NCBI RefSeq assembly: GCF_003633895.1
Contig: NZ_RBID01000020.1
Location: 62,001-126,000, forward strand
DNA length: 64,000 bases
Reading direction: 5' to 3'
From: Vogesella indigofera
GTDB lineage: Bacteria > Pseudomonadota > Gammaproteobacteria > Burkholderiales > Chromobacteriaceae
Shown piece by piece: positions 1 to 8,599 of the stretch. The translations under genes and the position numbers were made by a program. Below the pieces are notes generated by a model. That model searched no databases. It was not told the DNA's origin and saw only the letters and a program-made list of their open reading frames with translations. Numbering within the stretch: position 1 is the first letter of the stretch; each line of letters begins with the position of its first letter.

Positions 1-1
1 G

Positions 2-928
2 TACGTGAAGAGCGCCGACAACGGCTGGGTAGCGATGCTGCAGCACTACTTCATGAGCGCCTGGATCCTGAAACCGCTGGACGGCAAATCGGTATGCGCC
101 AACGCACAGGCCTGCCAGTTCCAGCTGGAACCGAAGAACGGCGCCTACTCCGCCGCCGCCATGGTCAACGTGGCACCGATCGCGGCCGGCCAGAGCGCCA
201 GCATCACGGTACCGCTGTACGCCGGCCCGGAAGAGTACAACACCATCACCAAGGTGGCCGACGGCATGGAGTTCGCCAAGGACTTCGGCATGGTGCACAT
301 CTTCGCCTCGCCGCTGTTCTGGCTGCTGACCAAGCTGCACTCCATGGTGCAGAACTGGGGCTGGGCCATCATCCTGCTGACGCTGATCGTGAAGGCGGTG
401 TTCTACCCGCTGACCGCCGCTTCCTACCGCTCGATGGCGAAGATGAAGGTGCTGGCACCGCGTCTGGAAAACCTGAAGCAGCAGTTCGGCGACGACCGCA
501 TGAAGTTCCAGCAGGCGGTGATGGAGATGTACAAGACCGAGAAGGTCAATCCGCTCGGCGGCTGCCTGCCGATGCTGATCCAGATCCCGGTGTTTATCGG
601 CCTGTACTGGGCGCTGCTGGCCTCGGTCGAGCTGCGCCAGGCTGACTGGCTGTACATCGCCGACCTGGCCCGTCCGGATCCGTACTACATCCTGCCGGCG
701 CTGATGGCGATCACCATGTTCGCGCAGACCTTCCTCAACCCGCCGCCGGCCGATCCGATGCAGGCGAAGATGATGAAGATCATGCCGGTAGCGTTCTCGG
801 TGATGTTCTTCTTCTTCCCGGCCGGTCTGGTGCTGTACTGGGTAGTCAACAACCTGCTGTCGATCACACAGCAGTGGTATGTGAACCAGAGCATCGAAAA
901 AGCCCGCAAACTGGCACTGCAATCGTAA
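2..928 (+). CDS. yidC: Membrane protein insertase YidC, C-terminal part (5' end outside window)
   Basis: Inserts and folds inner-membrane proteins, alone or with the Sec translocon. The reading frame is open to the left edge, so this is the last ~308 residues of a protein usually near 550 residues. Visible are the end of the periplasmic beta-domain (to about residue 90) and then the conserved Oxa1/YidC membrane core: hydrophobic segments near [20 protein letters not shown], the positively charged cytoplasmic loop [38 protein letters not shown], and a last helix with [15 protein letters not shown]. It ends in a short basic tail. It is followed by a strong terminator and then mnmE, the order common near the replication origin of many proteobacteria. 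Identification is certain; the true start is not in the window. Confidence 0.97.
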   Translation, partial: YVKSADNGWVAMLQHYFMSAWILKPLDGKSVCANAQACQFQLEPKNGAYSAAAMVNVAPIAAGQSASITVPLYAGPEEYNTITKVADGMEFAKDFGMVHIFASPLFWLLTKLHSMVQNWGWAIILLTLIVKAVFYPLTAASYRSMAKMKVLAPRLENLKQQFGDDRMKFQQAVMEMYKTEKVNPLGGCLPMLIQIPVFIGLYWALLASVELRQADWLYIADLARPDPYYILPALMAITMFAQTFLNPPPADPMQAKMMKIMPVAFSVMFFFFPAGLVLYWVVNNLLSITQQWYVNQSIEKARKLALQS

Positions 929-953
929 GCAGCCGCCAAGCTGGCGTAAAATC

Positions 954-982
954 AAAGCCCGGCCGTCATGGCCGGGCTTTTT
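954..982 (+). terminator. Rho-independent terminator after yidC
   Basis: Stem AAAGCCCGGCC / GGCCGGGCTTT with loop GTCAT, followed by a T run. It separates yidC from mnmE, so mnmE probably has its own promoter or depends on read-through. Confidence 0.9.
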
Positions 983-1035
983 ACCTTGTTGAGGGTCTCC
1001 AGCCAAGCGCGCACCGCTTGCCTCGACACCTTCGC

Positions 1036-1059
1036 CTTGCGGCCAACGTTGGCCGCAAG
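1036..1059. repeat. Palindromic copy of the dispersed GCGGCCAA motif
   Basis: Two half-sites CTTGCGGCCAAC meet head to head with no spacer, giving a perfect 24-bp palindrome 24 bp upstream of mnmE. It is one of many intergenic inverted pairs of this motif in the window; no T run follows, so it is unlikely to be a simple terminator here. Confidence 0.85.
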
Positions 1060-1082
1060 CAACCGACCCGACGGACCCCGCG

Positions 1083-2435
1083 ATGAACCTTGCCTACACT
1101 CCCAGCACCATCTGTGCCGTTGCCACCGCCCCCGGCCGCGGCGGCGTCGGCGTGGTGCGCATCTCCGGCCGCGCGCTGCTGCCGCTGGCCCAGGCCCTCA
1201 GCGGCGGCAAGACGCCCAAGCCGCGCTACGCCACCTACACCGATTTTGTCGCCGCCGACGGCACGCCGATCGACAACGGCCTGCTGCTGTTCTTCCCCGG
1301 CCCGAACAGCTTTACCGGCGAGGACGTGATCGAGCTGCAGGGCCACGGCGGCCCGGTGGTGCTGAAGATGCTGCTGTCGCGCTGCGTCGAGCTGGGCGCA
1401 CGCCTCGCCGAACCCGGCGAATTCACCAAGCGCGCCTTTCTCAACGACAAGCTGGACCTGGCGCAGGCGGAGAGCGTCGCCGACCTGATCGACGCCGCCA
1501 GCGAAAGCGCCGCCCGCAGCGCGCTGAAATCGCTGAAGGGCGCCTTCTCCGGCGAGATCCACACCCTGGTCGACGAACTGATCACGCTGCGCATGCTGGT
1601 GGAGGCGACGCTGGACTTCCCCGAGGAAGACATCGACTTTCTGGAAAAAGCCGACGCCGTCGGCAAGCTGCAGCGCCTGCGCGGCCAGCTGGGCAAGGTG
1701 CAGGCCACCGCCCGCCAGGGCGCGCTGCTGCGCGAAGGCATGCACGTGGTGCTGGTCGGCCAGCCCAACGTCGGCAAGTCCAGCCTGATGAACGCGCTGG
1801 CCGGCGACGACATCGCCATCGTCACCGACATCGCCGGCACCACCCGCGACACCGTGCGCGAGGAAATCGTCATCGACGGCGTGCCGGTGCACATCATCGA
1901 CACCGCCGGCCTGCGCGATACCGACGACGTGGTGGAAAAGATCGGCATCGAACGCACCTGGCAGGCGGTGGAACGCGCCGACGTGGCGCTGGTGCTGGTC
2001 GACAGCCGCGACGGCATCGTGCCGGAGGTCGAGGCCATCCTGGCCAAGTTGCCGCCGCGCCTGCCGCGCGTGCACGTGTTCAACAAGGTGGACCTGTCCG
2101 GCGACCAGGTTGGCCGCAGCGAGGAAGATGGCCACCCGGTGGTGCGGCTGTCGGCGCGCACCCACGCCGGCGTCGACGACCTGCGCGCACTGCTGCTGGA
2201 GATGATCGGCTACCAGGGCGACAGCGAGGGCGTATTCCTGGCCCGCGAACGCCACCTGGATGCCATCGCCCGCGCCGCCGGCCATCTCGACCTCGCCGCG
2301 CAGGACTGGCAGCAGGTGGAGATCTTCGCCGAGGAGCTGCGCATGGCGCAGAACGCGCTGTCGGAGATCACCGGCAAGTTCACCCCCGACGACCTGCTCG
2401 GCGTCATCTTTTCGCGCTTCTGCATCGGCAAGTAA
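1083..2435 (+). CDS. mnmE: tRNA modification GTPase MnmE
   Basis: With MnmG it installs the (carboxymethyl)aminomethyl group at C5 of wobble uridine 34 in certain tRNAs, using GTP, 5,10-methylene-THF and a potassium-activated G domain. The 450 residues match the family length. The N-terminal folate-binding domain begins with [20 protein letters not shown]. The G domain inserted in the helical domain has G1 GQPNVGKSS (about residue 226), G2 AGTTRDT (about 252), G3 DTAG (about 273) and G4 NKVD (about 334). The protein ends in the invariant FCIGK, whose cysteine is needed for modification. Start chosen at the ATG giving the standard N-terminus. It follows yidC on the same strand after a terminator. 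Confidence 0.98.
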   Translation: MNLAYTPSTICAVATAPGRGGVGVVRISGRALLPLAQALSGGKTPKPRYATYTDFVAADGTPIDNGLLLFFPGPNSFTGEDVIELQGHGGPVVLKMLLSRCVELGARLAEPGEFTKRAFLNDKLDLAQAESVADLIDAASESAARSALKSLKGAFSGEIHTLVDELITLRMLVEATLDFPEEDIDFLEKADAVGKLQRLRGQLGKVQATARQGALLREGMHVVLVGQPNVGKSSLMNALAGDDIAIVTDIAGTTRDTVREEIVIDGVPVHIIDTAGLRDTDDVVEKIGIERTWQAVERADVALVLVDSRDGIVPEVEAILAKLPPRLPRVHVFNKVDLSGDQVGRSEEDGHPVVRLSARTHAGVDDLRALLLEMIGYQGDSEGVFLARERHLDAIARAAGHLDLAAQDWQQVEIFAEELRMAQNALSEITGKFTPDDLLGVIFSRFCIGK

Positions 2436-2465
2436 ACGCCCCGCCCTGCCGCAACCGTACCCCAC

Positions 2466-2492
2466 AAGCACCCGCCGCCATGGCGGGTGTTT
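2466..2492 (+). terminator. Probable terminator after mnmE
   Basis: Stem GCACCCGCC / GGCGGGTGT around GCCAT, followed by TTTGC. The T run is weak but the position, 30 bp after the mnmE stop, fits. Confidence 0.6.
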
Positions 2493-2655
2493 GCTGTCTG
2501 CCGGCGCGCGGCGCCGCTATGCGGGCTAGCGCACCGACCGCCACCAGCGGGCGGCGCAGTGTGGCAGTCGGGCCCGCTGCGGGTCCGGCGTTGCCGCATC
2601 ATGATGATGCGGCAACCGCAGGCACCCACGCCTGCCATCACGCTGAGGTCCGGCT

Positions 2656-2931
2656 ATGACAGAAAACGAGATAATGGCAAAACTGAAGAGTATTCGCGGC
2701 GGGCGCGACCGTGCCGTGCTGGCCGGCTTCTGGCTGATGATGGGCTCGCGACAGGGCGTGAAAACGCTGGGCTTCGCCGAGCTGCGCAGCCTGAGCGGCG
2801 ACAGCCGTGCGCTGTTTCATGCCATCAGCAACGGCCTGCTGTCGCACCGCCTGCCGCAGCTGTCCAGCCGCCACACCAGCGAGCTGTTGCACATGCTGCA
2901 CGCCGACCACGGCCTGCCGGCACTGCATTAA
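2656..2931 (+). CDS. Small protein of unknown function (91 aa)
   Basis: No family recognised. It is a basic, leucine-rich, mostly helical protein with repeated serine/histidine patches (HAISNGLLSHRLPQLSSRH) and no signal peptide or membrane segment. Start at ATG 2656; an internal ATG (residue 7, AKLKSIRGG) is an alternative. It stands alone between the mnmE terminator and a second hairpin, so it looks like a monocistronic gene. Codon third positions are G/C-rich like its neighbours, which supports coding. Function cannot be inferred from context. Confidence 0.65.
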   Translation: MTENEIMAKLKSIRGGRDRAVLAGFWLMMGSRQGVKTLGFAELRSLSGDSRALFHAISNGLLSHRLPQLSSRHTSELLHMLHADHGLPALH

Positions 2932-2978
2932 GCCACCGCCATCCCGCGCCGCCCCCACGGCGGTGCCTCCCTGACCAG

Positions 2979-3003
2979 CAATCCGCCCGCGTGGCGGATT
3001 GTT
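2979..3003. terminator. Hairpin terminator, convergent genes
   Basis: Stem CAATCCGCC / GGCGGATTG with loop CGCGT followed by TTG. It lies between the 91-aa gene and the leftward LysR gene and could serve either. Confidence 0.65.
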
Positions 3004-3018
3004 GCTGCCTACCCTGCC

Positions 3019-3906
3019 TCAGCCTACCGCCAGCGCCGACGCGACAAAGGCCGCCACCAGCGGTGACGCCTCCGCCCCGGGCGCCTGCGCCAGCACCACC
3101 CGCTGCGCCGGCAGCGCCTCTGCCAGCGGACGGCAGGCGATGGCCCGGCCGTCGTAGCTGCAGTCGCCGGCCGGGCGGGTGCACGACAGCGCCACACCCT
3201 GGCCGTGCGCCACCAGCCCGCGCTGCATCTCGAAGCTCTGCACCGTCTGCGCGATGCGCGGCGTCAGCTGCTGCTGCCAGAACAGCGACAGCAGGTACTC
3301 GCGGGTGTGCGGAATGTCCTCCAGCACCAGCGGCTGGCTGGCCAGCTGCGCCAGCGACACCTTGTCCTGCGCCGCCAGCGGATGATCCGCCGGCAGCAAC
3401 GCGTACGGCGCCAGCTCCGCCAGCGTGCAGCGCGCCATCTGCGCGTCGATGGCCAGCTCGTAGGTCAGCGCCAGTTCCGCCTTGCCGCTGCGCAGCGCGC
3501 GTTGCACCGTGGCCAGATCGCCTTCCAGCAGCGTGACCGCCACCTGCGGATGGCGCGCGCGAAAACCGGCCAGCAGCCGCGGCGCAAAGTAGGGGCCGAG
3601 ATCCTGGAAGCAGATCAGCGCCAGCTGGCCGCGCAGCTCGCCGCTCGCACCGCCAGCGCCGAGTGCCGCCGCCTGGCCGAGGATGTCGCGCGCCTGCAGC
3701 AGCACGCGCTGGCCGGCACTGGTCAGCTCCACACCACGGCTGGCCTGGCGGCGGAACAGCGCGCTGCCTAGCGCCGCTTCCAGTTGCGCGATGGCCAGCG
3801 ACACCGACGGTTGCGATACGTGGCAGGCGCGTGCGGCGGCGCTGACGCCGCCATGCTCGACGGTGGCGACGAAGTACTGCAGCTGGCGCAACGAGAAATT
3901 GATCAT
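3019..3906 (-). CDS. LysR-family transcriptional regulator
   Basis: A DNA-binding regulator with an N-terminal winged helix-turn-helix (residues ~5-62: LRQLQYFVATVEHGGVSAAA, then SQPSVSLAIAQLEAALGSAL) and a C-terminal periplasmic-binding-like effector domain (~90-290). 295 residues is typical. The start is placed at MINFSLRQLQYF, the usual LysR N-terminus; an upstream in-frame ATG at 3945 would add 13 AT-rich-encoded residues. It is divergent from the PhyH-like dioxygenase at 4015, with a 108-bp intergenic region holding an AT-rich palindrome. By the usual LysR logic it probably controls that gene and itself. The inducer is unknown. Confidence 0.92.
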   Translation of the reverse strand: MINFSLRQLQYFVATVEHGGVSAAARACHVSQPSVSLAIAQLEAALGSALFRRQASRGVELTSAGQRVLLQARDILGQAAALGAGGASGELRGQLALICFQDLGPYFAPRLLAGFRARHPQVAVTLLEGDLATVQRALRSGKAELALTYELAIDAQMARCTLAELAPYALLPADHPLAAQDKVSLAQLASQPLVLEDIPHTREYLLSLFWQQQLTPRIAQTVQSFEMQRGLVAHGQGVALSCTRPAGDCSYDGRAIACRPLAEALPAQRVVLAQAPGAEASPLVAAFVASALAVG

Positions 3907-3929
3907 GTTTTCCAATAATGAAAAATAGG

Positions 3930-3941
3930 AAATATATATTT
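3930..3941. promoter_or_regulatory. AT-rich palindrome in LysR/dioxygenase intergenic region
   Basis: A perfect 12-bp palindrome AAATATATATTT, extended imperfectly to GAAATATATATTTTC. It sits between the divergent starts, where LysR proteins usually bind T-N11-A sites. Candidate operator only. Confidence 0.4.
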
Positions 3942-4014
3942 TCACTATGATAGCGCCGGATCCGATACTGAGGCGGCCAACTCGGCATTCCCCACCGCAA
4001 GCAAGGAGTCACAG

Positions 4015-4818
4015 ATGCAGGCAGTCACTATCGGTAATGAACAGATCGCGGCGTTCCAGCGCGACGGCGTCATCGTGTTGCGCGGCGTGTTCCGCGACTG
4101 GATAGAACCGCTGCGCGACGGTTTCGAGCAGGTACTGGCCGCGCCCGGCCCGTTCGCGATCGAGAACGTCGGCAACAACGAACGTGGTCGTTTCTTCGAG
4201 GATTACTGCAACTGGCAGCGTATCGAACCATTTTCCCGCTTCATCCAGCAGTCACCGGCGGCGGCGCTGGCCGGCCAGCTGATGGGCGCGCACCAGGTGC
4301 AGATCTTCCACGAGCACATCCTGGTGAAGGAGCCGGGCACCGCCAAGGCCACGCCGTGGCATCAGGACATCCCCTACTACTGCGTCGATGGCGAGCAGAC
4401 CGCCAGCTACTGGATTCCACTGGATCCGGTGACGCAGGACAACACGCTGCGCGTGGTGCTCGGCTCGCACCGCTGGCCCAAGCTGGTGCGCCCAAAACGC
4501 TGGGCCAGCAACGAGAATTTCTTCGCCGGCGACGATGACTACATGGAGATGCCGGACGTGGAGGACGGCAGCTACACCATCCTCGCGCCGGAGCTGGAGC
4601 CGGGCGACGCGGTGCTGTTCGATTTCCGCACCGTGCACGGCGCCGCCGGCAACCAGGGTGGCAACCGCCGCCGCGCCTTCTCGGCGCGTTTCCTCGGCGA
4701 CGACGCGTGCTATGCCGAACGCCCGGGGCGCACCTCGCCCCCCTTCCCCGGTATCAACCAGCGCCACGGCGAACGACTGCGCGAGGACTGGTTCCCGGTG
4801 GTGTGGTCGGCCGACTGA
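4015..4818 (+). CDS. Phytanoyl-CoA dioxygenase (PhyH) family protein
   Basis: Predicted Fe(II)/2-oxoglutarate-dependent hydroxylase of 267 residues. Near residue 120 is TPWHQDIPYYCVDGEQTASYWIPLD with the metal-binding H-x-D pair, and near residue 205 is DFRTVHGAAGNQGGNRRRAFSARF with the distal histidine and the arginine that binds 2-oxoglutarate. The N-terminus (FQRDGVIVLRGVF) is the typical PhyH opening. A good ribosome site (AAGGAG) precedes the ATG. The substrate cannot be told from sequence; bacterial members act on small molecules such as ectoine or secondary metabolites, and no such pathway is adjacent. The divergent LysR gene suggests inducible expression. Confidence 0.88.
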   Translation: MQAVTIGNEQIAAFQRDGVIVLRGVFRDWIEPLRDGFEQVLAAPGPFAIENVGNNERGRFFEDYCNWQRIEPFSRFIQQSPAAALAGQLMGAHQVQIFHEHILVKEPGTAKATPWHQDIPYYCVDGEQTASYWIPLDPVTQDNTLRVVLGSHRWPKLVRPKRWASNENFFAGDDDYMEMPDVEDGSYTILAPELEPGDAVLFDFRTVHGAAGNQGGNRRRAFSARFLGDDACYAERPGRTSPPFPGINQRHGERLREDWFPVVWSAD

Positions 4819-4856
4819 GGCGGCAACGGTCGTAGGCGCGGCCGTCGTGACCGCCC

Positions 4857-4912
4857 GCGGCCAACGTCAGTGCCAATATCAACGCCGGCATCCGCACCGG
4901 GGTTGGCCGCAA
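4857..4912. repeat. Inverted pair of the GCGGCCAA motif with long spacer
   Basis: GCGGCCAAC at 4857 and GTTGGCCGC at 4902 face each other across ~36 bp, between the dioxygenase and the solute-binding protein gene. No T run follows. Confidence 0.6.
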
Positions 4913-5038
4913 CCATGTCAAAGAGATACGTTGCCATCGGCAAGCCGGCACGGCGTGTTACGCTGTGCCACGGCGTACCCTCCCGCCACGGCGGGAGGCA
5001 ACACGCCACGTTGCCAACCCTTGCCCCGCCCCCTGCCC

Positions 5039-5857
5039 ATGATCGTCCGCACCCTGCTGTTTGCCCTGCCCCTGCTATGGCTGGCCCCACCGGCCAGTGC
5101 CGCCGTCACGCCCACCCCGACGTTGGTGTACGCCTTCAGCCGTTTCGAGCCGTACAAGACCGTGGACACCGACGGCAAGCCGGGCGGCCCCTATACCGTG
5201 CTGCTGCAGGAGCTGGCACGGCGCAGCGGTGTGCAGCTCGACATCGTGCACTGCCCGCTGCAACGCTGCCTGGCGCTGCTGCAGCGCGGCCAGGCCGATC
5301 TCAGCATCGGCATCCGCGGCAACGCCGAACGCGACCGCTATCTGGATTTCCTCGATCCGCCGTTCGCGCCGCCTACCGCCACCATGGTGTTGCAACGGCA
5401 CGACGATCCGCGCCCGATCCGGCACTACGACGACCTGTATGCGCTGCGTGTCGGGGTGGTGGAAGGTGCCAGCTATTTCCAGCGTTTTGATGACGACAGG
5501 CTGATGCGTCGCGATGCCGCGCCCAGTGCCAGACTGGCGCTGCGCAAGCTGGCGGCAAAGCGTTTCGACGTGCTGCTGATCAATGCGCAACAGGGCCGCC
5601 AGCTGAGCCGGGAGCTGGGCGCCAGGCAGTACCGCCGCGCCGAATTGCAGTTTCCCGGCGAGCTGCCGCGCCGCATCGCGCTGTCACGGCTGTCGCCGGC
5701 GGTACAGGCCGCCAAACCGCGACTGGCGGCACAATTACAGCAGATGCTGCGCGATGGCAGCGTGCGGCGCATTCTGGACGGCGCTGCCGTTCAGGCCGCC
5801 CACGCCGGATCGAAGCGGTCGGGACGGTCGCTGCACAGCATGTCGACCCCCCACTGA
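5039..5857 (+). CDS. Periplasmic solute-binding protein (ABC transporter type, family 3)
   Basis: A secreted binding protein of the amino-acid-type SBP_bac_3 fold. A signal peptide (about residues 1-22, LLFALPLLWLAPPASAA) is followed by YAFSRFEPYKTVDTDGKPGG and PYTVLLQELARRSGVQLDIV, then DLSIGIRGNAERDRYLDFLD and GVVEGASYFQRFDDD, the normal order of motifs in this family. 272 residues. No permease or ATPase gene is adjacent, so it may serve a transporter elsewhere or act as a sensor-like orphan. The last ~20 residues are low-complexity and are read across the 3' end of the opposite-strand glycerophosphodiesterase gene, a 67-bp tail-to-tail overlap. This suggests the original stop was lost and the frame ran on. 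Confidence 0.85.
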   Translation: MIVRTLLFALPLLWLAPPASAAVTPTPTLVYAFSRFEPYKTVDTDGKPGGPYTVLLQELARRSGVQLDIVHCPLQRCLALLQRGQADLSIGIRGNAERDRYLDFLDPPFAPPTATMVLQRHDDPRPIRHYDDLYALRVGVVEGASYFQRFDDDRLMRRDAAPSARLALRKLAAKRFDVLLINAQQGRQLSRELGARQYRRAELQFPGELPRRIALSRLSPAVQAAKPRLAAQLQQMLRDGSVRRILDGAAVQAAHAGSKRSGRSLHSMSTPH

Positions 5858-6528
5858 CGCAGGCACTGCATCTCCTGCGGCTGGTTCACCGTCCACGCCA
5901 TCACCGCCAGGCCGAGGCCGTGCAGCTGCGCCACCCACTCCGCGCTCAGCGCACGGTGGCAGACATGCAGCGCGCGGCAACCGAGCGCCTGCGCCTGCGC
6001 CACCAGCGCCGGGTTCAGCTCTTCCACCAGCAGCGCCAGCGGCAGTTCCGGCGCCGCCTGGCGCACCCCGGCCAGCGCCTCGGCATTGAATGACGACACC
6101 AGCGGCAACAGCGCCGCGCCCTGCCAGTGCTGGCGGATCTGCGCCGCGCACAGCTGCCCCATCTGCCGCGCGTCGCCAGCCGGCTTCAGCTCCAGATTGA
6201 CCGCCATGCCCAGCCGCCGCAGCGTGGCGGCCAGTTTTTGCAGGCTGGGCAGCGCCTCGCCGGCAAACGCCGGATGGTGATAGCGGCCGGCATCCAGCTG
6301 CAGCAGTTCTGCCGCGGTGTGCGCCGCCAGTGCGCCGTTGCCGCTGGTGGTGCGCTCCAGCTCGGCGTCGTGGGCGATCACCGCCACACCGTCGGCGCTG
6401 AGCTGCACGTCGCACTCCACCGCCGTCACCCCCAGCCGGTGTGCCAACAGCAGGCCGGCGAGCGTGTTTTCCGGCGCCAGCGCGCCGCCAAGGCGGTGGG
6501 CAAACCCCACCGGATAAGGCCAATGCAT
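5791..6528 (-). CDS. ugpQ: Glycerophosphodiester phosphodiesterase
   Basis: Hydrolyses glycerophosphodiesters (deacylated phospholipids) to sn-glycerol 3-phosphate and an alcohol. 245 residues, no signal peptide, so the cytoplasmic UgpQ type rather than periplasmic GlpQ. Catalytic motifs are at the N-terminus: HRLGGALAPENT (general acid/base histidine), then ECDVQLSADG (metal ligands) and IAHDAELERTTSGNG (second histidine). NLELKP follows near residue 115. Leftward, with its 3' end overlapping the solute-binding gene by 67 bp. A GAGACGC stretch precedes the ATG. Confidence 0.92.
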   Translation of the reverse strand: MHWPYPVGFAHRLGGALAPENTLAGLLLAHRLGVTAVECDVQLSADGVAVIAHDAELERTTSGNGALAAHTAAELLQLDAGRYHHPAFAGEALPSLQKLAATLRRLGMAVNLELKPAGDARQMGQLCAAQIRQHWQGAALLPLVSSFNAEALAGVRQAAPELPLALLVEELNPALVAQAQALGCRALHVCHRALSAEWVAQLHGLGLAVMAWTVNQPQEMQCLRQWGVDMLCSDRPDRFDPAWAA

Positions 6529-6571
6529 GAGCGTCTCCTTGTCATGAGAATGTCGCCGGTCGGCGACTTGG

Positions 6572-6680
6572 CGCCGCGAACAAAACCTCGCAGCGCACCT
6601 GAGACTAGGCGCGCCGACGCAGACCGTACACGTCGTACGGCAAGAAGGCGCAACGCAGGATCAGGGGTTTGGTCAGTGGC
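6572..6680 (-). repeat. Dispersed repeat family A, copy 1
   Basis: About 105 bp whose reverse complement matches 60333-60450 at roughly 90 % identity by eye, including the blocks CCTGATCCTGCGTTGCGCC, TTGCCGTACGA and GGTCTGCGTCGGCGCGCC. It lies between ugpQ and pntAA. No protein-coding capacity is shared by the two copies. Confidence 0.85.
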
Positions 6681-7022
6681 GCTTAGCGTTATCCCTTAAG
6701 CGTAAGCCCTTGTTTACAGCATGGCAGGCAAAACGGTTTACTGAAACGGCTATTGCGGCGCAATAAATCGCCTTGACATGAGAAATGCGGCCAACCTTGG
6801 CTGCCGGCCGGCGACAAGCACCGCCACGGCGTCCGGATGTTGCCCCGCAGCAACGTACAAAAATGGCAACAGTTGTGTGCTATCAAGCCGTGATTGATGA
6901 AAATACATCGTCAAATCATTTGATTAAAAAACTGTCAGACAGTATTCCTATAGCCAACTGCAACGTGCCCGGCGGCCAACGCCGGCAAGCGGATGTCGCT
7001 TTTATGTAAAAGCATTGCGCCA

Positions 7023-7040
7023 AATCACAAATTTGTGATT
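7023..7040. promoter_or_regulatory. 18-bp perfect palindrome upstream of pntAA
   Basis: AATCACAAATTTGTGATT is a perfect palindrome, ~100 bp upstream of the pntAA start. Arm order (TCACA inside, TGTGA outside) is opposite to a CRP site. It looks like an operator for a dimeric regulator (MarR or GntR size), identity unknown. Confidence 0.6.
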
Positions 7041-7142
7041 AATTACCAATTCAAACGCTCGTTCGAAATCAAGCCTCGCACGGGCGTTCGCTATCTCTGT
7101 CGTTTTTACATTTTTCATTCAACATTTGCAGAAAGGAAGACC

Positions 7143-8300
7143 ATGCAAATCGCTATTGCCACCGAACGGCTGGCAGGTGAACTCCGCGTGGCCGCAACAC
7201 CGGAAACGGTGAAGAAACTCGTCGCCATGGGTCACACCGTGGTGATCGAGGCCGGGGCTGGGCGGCATGCCGCGGCACCGGATGCGGCCTACTCGGAGGC
7301 CGGCGCAACGTTGACCGCATCGCGCGCCGCGGCGCTGGGCCAGGGCGACATCGTGCTCACCGTGCGCCCGCTGCCCGCCGATGCCATTGCCGAGCTGAAG
7401 GACGGTGCGGTGCTGATCGGCCAACTGGCGCCCTACCACAACGACACCTTCCCGCTGCTGGCGGCCAAGCAGGTGTCGGCCTTCGCCATGGAGCTGCTGC
7501 CGCGCACCACCCGCGCGCAGAGCATGGACGTGCTGTCCAGCCAGAACAACATCGCCGGCTACCGCGCGGTGTTGCTGGCCACCCACTACTACCCGCGCTT
7601 CATGCCGATGCTGATGACCGCCGCCGGCACGGTGAAACCGGCACGGGTGCTGATCATGGGTGTCGGCGTCGCCGGCCTGCAGGCGATTGCCACCGCCAAG
7701 CGCCTCGGCGCGGTGGTGGAAGCCACCGACGTGCGCGCCTCGACCAAGGAACAGGTGGAATCGCTGGGCGGCAAGTTCATCGAAGTGCCGATGAGCGAGG
7801 AGGAGAAAAAAGCCAACGACGGCGTCTACGCCAAGGAGATGTCCGACGACTACAAGCAGCGCCAGGCCGAGCTGGTGGCCAAGCACGCACGCCAGGCCGA
7901 CATCATCATCACCACCGCGCTGATTCCGGGCAAGAAGGCGCCGACGCTGCTCAGCGCCGAGGTGGTGCAGGCGATGAAACCGGGCAGCGTGATCATCGAC
8001 CTCGCCGCCGAAGCCGGCGGCAACTGCGCGCAAACGGTGCCGGGCGAGGTGATCACCACCGACAACGGCGTCACCGTCGTCGGCCTCACCAACCTGCCGG
8101 GCATGGTGGCGGCGGACGCCTCCAGCCTGTACGCCAAGAACCTGTTCACCTTCCTCGGCCTGATGCTGAGCAAGGAAGGTTTCACCCTGAATCTGGAAGA
8201 CGACCTGCTGGCGGCCACCCTAGTCACCCACGCCGGCGAAGTGCGCTTCCCTGCGGCCAACGTGGCCAATCCGGCAAAGAAGGAGACCTCTCATGGTTGA
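7143..8300 (+). CDS. pntAA: NAD(P)+ transhydrogenase subunit alpha, part 1
   Basis: NAD(H)-binding component (domain I) of the proton-translocating transhydrogenase, which makes NADPH from NADH using the proton gradient. 385 residues. The N-terminus is [20 protein letters not shown], an alanine-dehydrogenase-like fold. The nucleotide-binding glycine motif is [20 protein letters not shown] near residue 170, and [15 protein letters not shown] corresponds to the mobile loop region. The ATG at 7143 has AGGAAG upstream; an in-frame extension to 6993 lacks family similarity and is rejected. The stop overlaps the start of pntAB by 8 bp, so the two are translationally coupled. Confidence 0.96.
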   Translation: MQIAIATERLAGELRVAATPETVKKLVAMGHTVVIEAGAGRHAAAPDAAYSEAGATLTASRAAALGQGDIVLTVRPLPADAIAELKDGAVLIGQLAPYHNDTFPLLAAKQVSAFAMELLPRTTRAQSMDVLSSQNNIAGYRAVLLATHYYPRFMPMLMTAAGTVKPARVLIMGVGVAGLQAIATAKRLGAVVEATDVRASTKEQVESLGGKFIEVPMSEEEKKANDGVYAKEMSDDYKQRQAELVAKHARQADIIITTALIPGKKAPTLLSAEVVQAMKPGSVIIDLAAEAGGNCAQTVPGEVITTDNGVTVVGLTNLPGMVAADASSLYAKNLFTFLGLMLSKEGFTLNLEDDLLAATLVTHAGEVRFPAANVANPAKKETSHG

Positions 8301-8589
8301 TCCGTTCATCACCAGCTTCACCATCTTTGTCCTCGCCGTGTTCGTCGGCTACCACGTGGTGTGGAACGTCACCCCGGCGCTGCACACGCCGCTGATGGCC
8401 GTCACCAACGCCATCTCCGGCATCATCATCGTCGGCGCCATGCTGCAGGTGGTGGACATCAATGGCAGCGAGCTGAGCGTCACCTCGGTGCTGGGCACCA
8501 TCGGCATCTTCCTCGCCAGCATCAACATCTTCGGCGGCTTCCTGGTCACCCAGCGCATGCTCGACATGTTCAAGAAGAAGAAAAAATAA
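8293..8589 (+). CDS. pntAB: NAD(P)+ transhydrogenase subunit alpha, part 2 (membrane)
   Basis: Membrane component of the transhydrogenase: 98 residues with three hydrophobic helices ([58 protein letters not shown]) and a lysine-rich cytoplasmic end. In enteric bacteria this is fused to PntAA; the split three-gene form is known from Rhodospirillum and many betaproteobacteria. It starts inside the end of pntAA and is followed after 10 bp by pntB. Confidence 0.95.
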   Translation: MVDPFITSFTIFVLAVFVGYHVVWNVTPALHTPLMAVTNAISGIIIVGAMLQVVDINGSELSVTSVLGTIGIFLASINIFGGFLVTQRMLDMFKKKKK

Positions 8590-8599
8590 GGGACACACG

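Larger units (their letters stand above)
6529..7142. other. Intergenic region with repeat A copy and pntAA control region
   Basis: 614 bp without a convincing gene. It contains a copy of dispersed repeat A (6572-6680), two single GCGGCCAA motifs (6787, 6972), an AT-rich stretch 6890-6960, and the 18-bp palindrome at 7023-7040 before pntAA. Open frames here are short and lack starts with ribosome sites. Confidence 0.7.

Noticed and set aside
968-2659. Long open frames over mnmE on both strands (also 981-2471 minus)
   Set aside because: Low-complexity Arg/Ala/Gly/Pro or His/Gln-rich translations are out-of-frame shadows of mnmE in GC-rich DNA; no motif and no ribosome site.
2825-4012. 395-codon minus-strand frame over the LysR gene
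   Set aside because: Overlaps the well-supported LysR gene and translates to Arg/Gly/Ala-rich sequence without a fold.
7023-7040. CRP binding site before pntAA
   Set aside because: CRP needs TGTGA outside and TCACA inside; here the order is reversed, so it is recorded as an unidentified operator.
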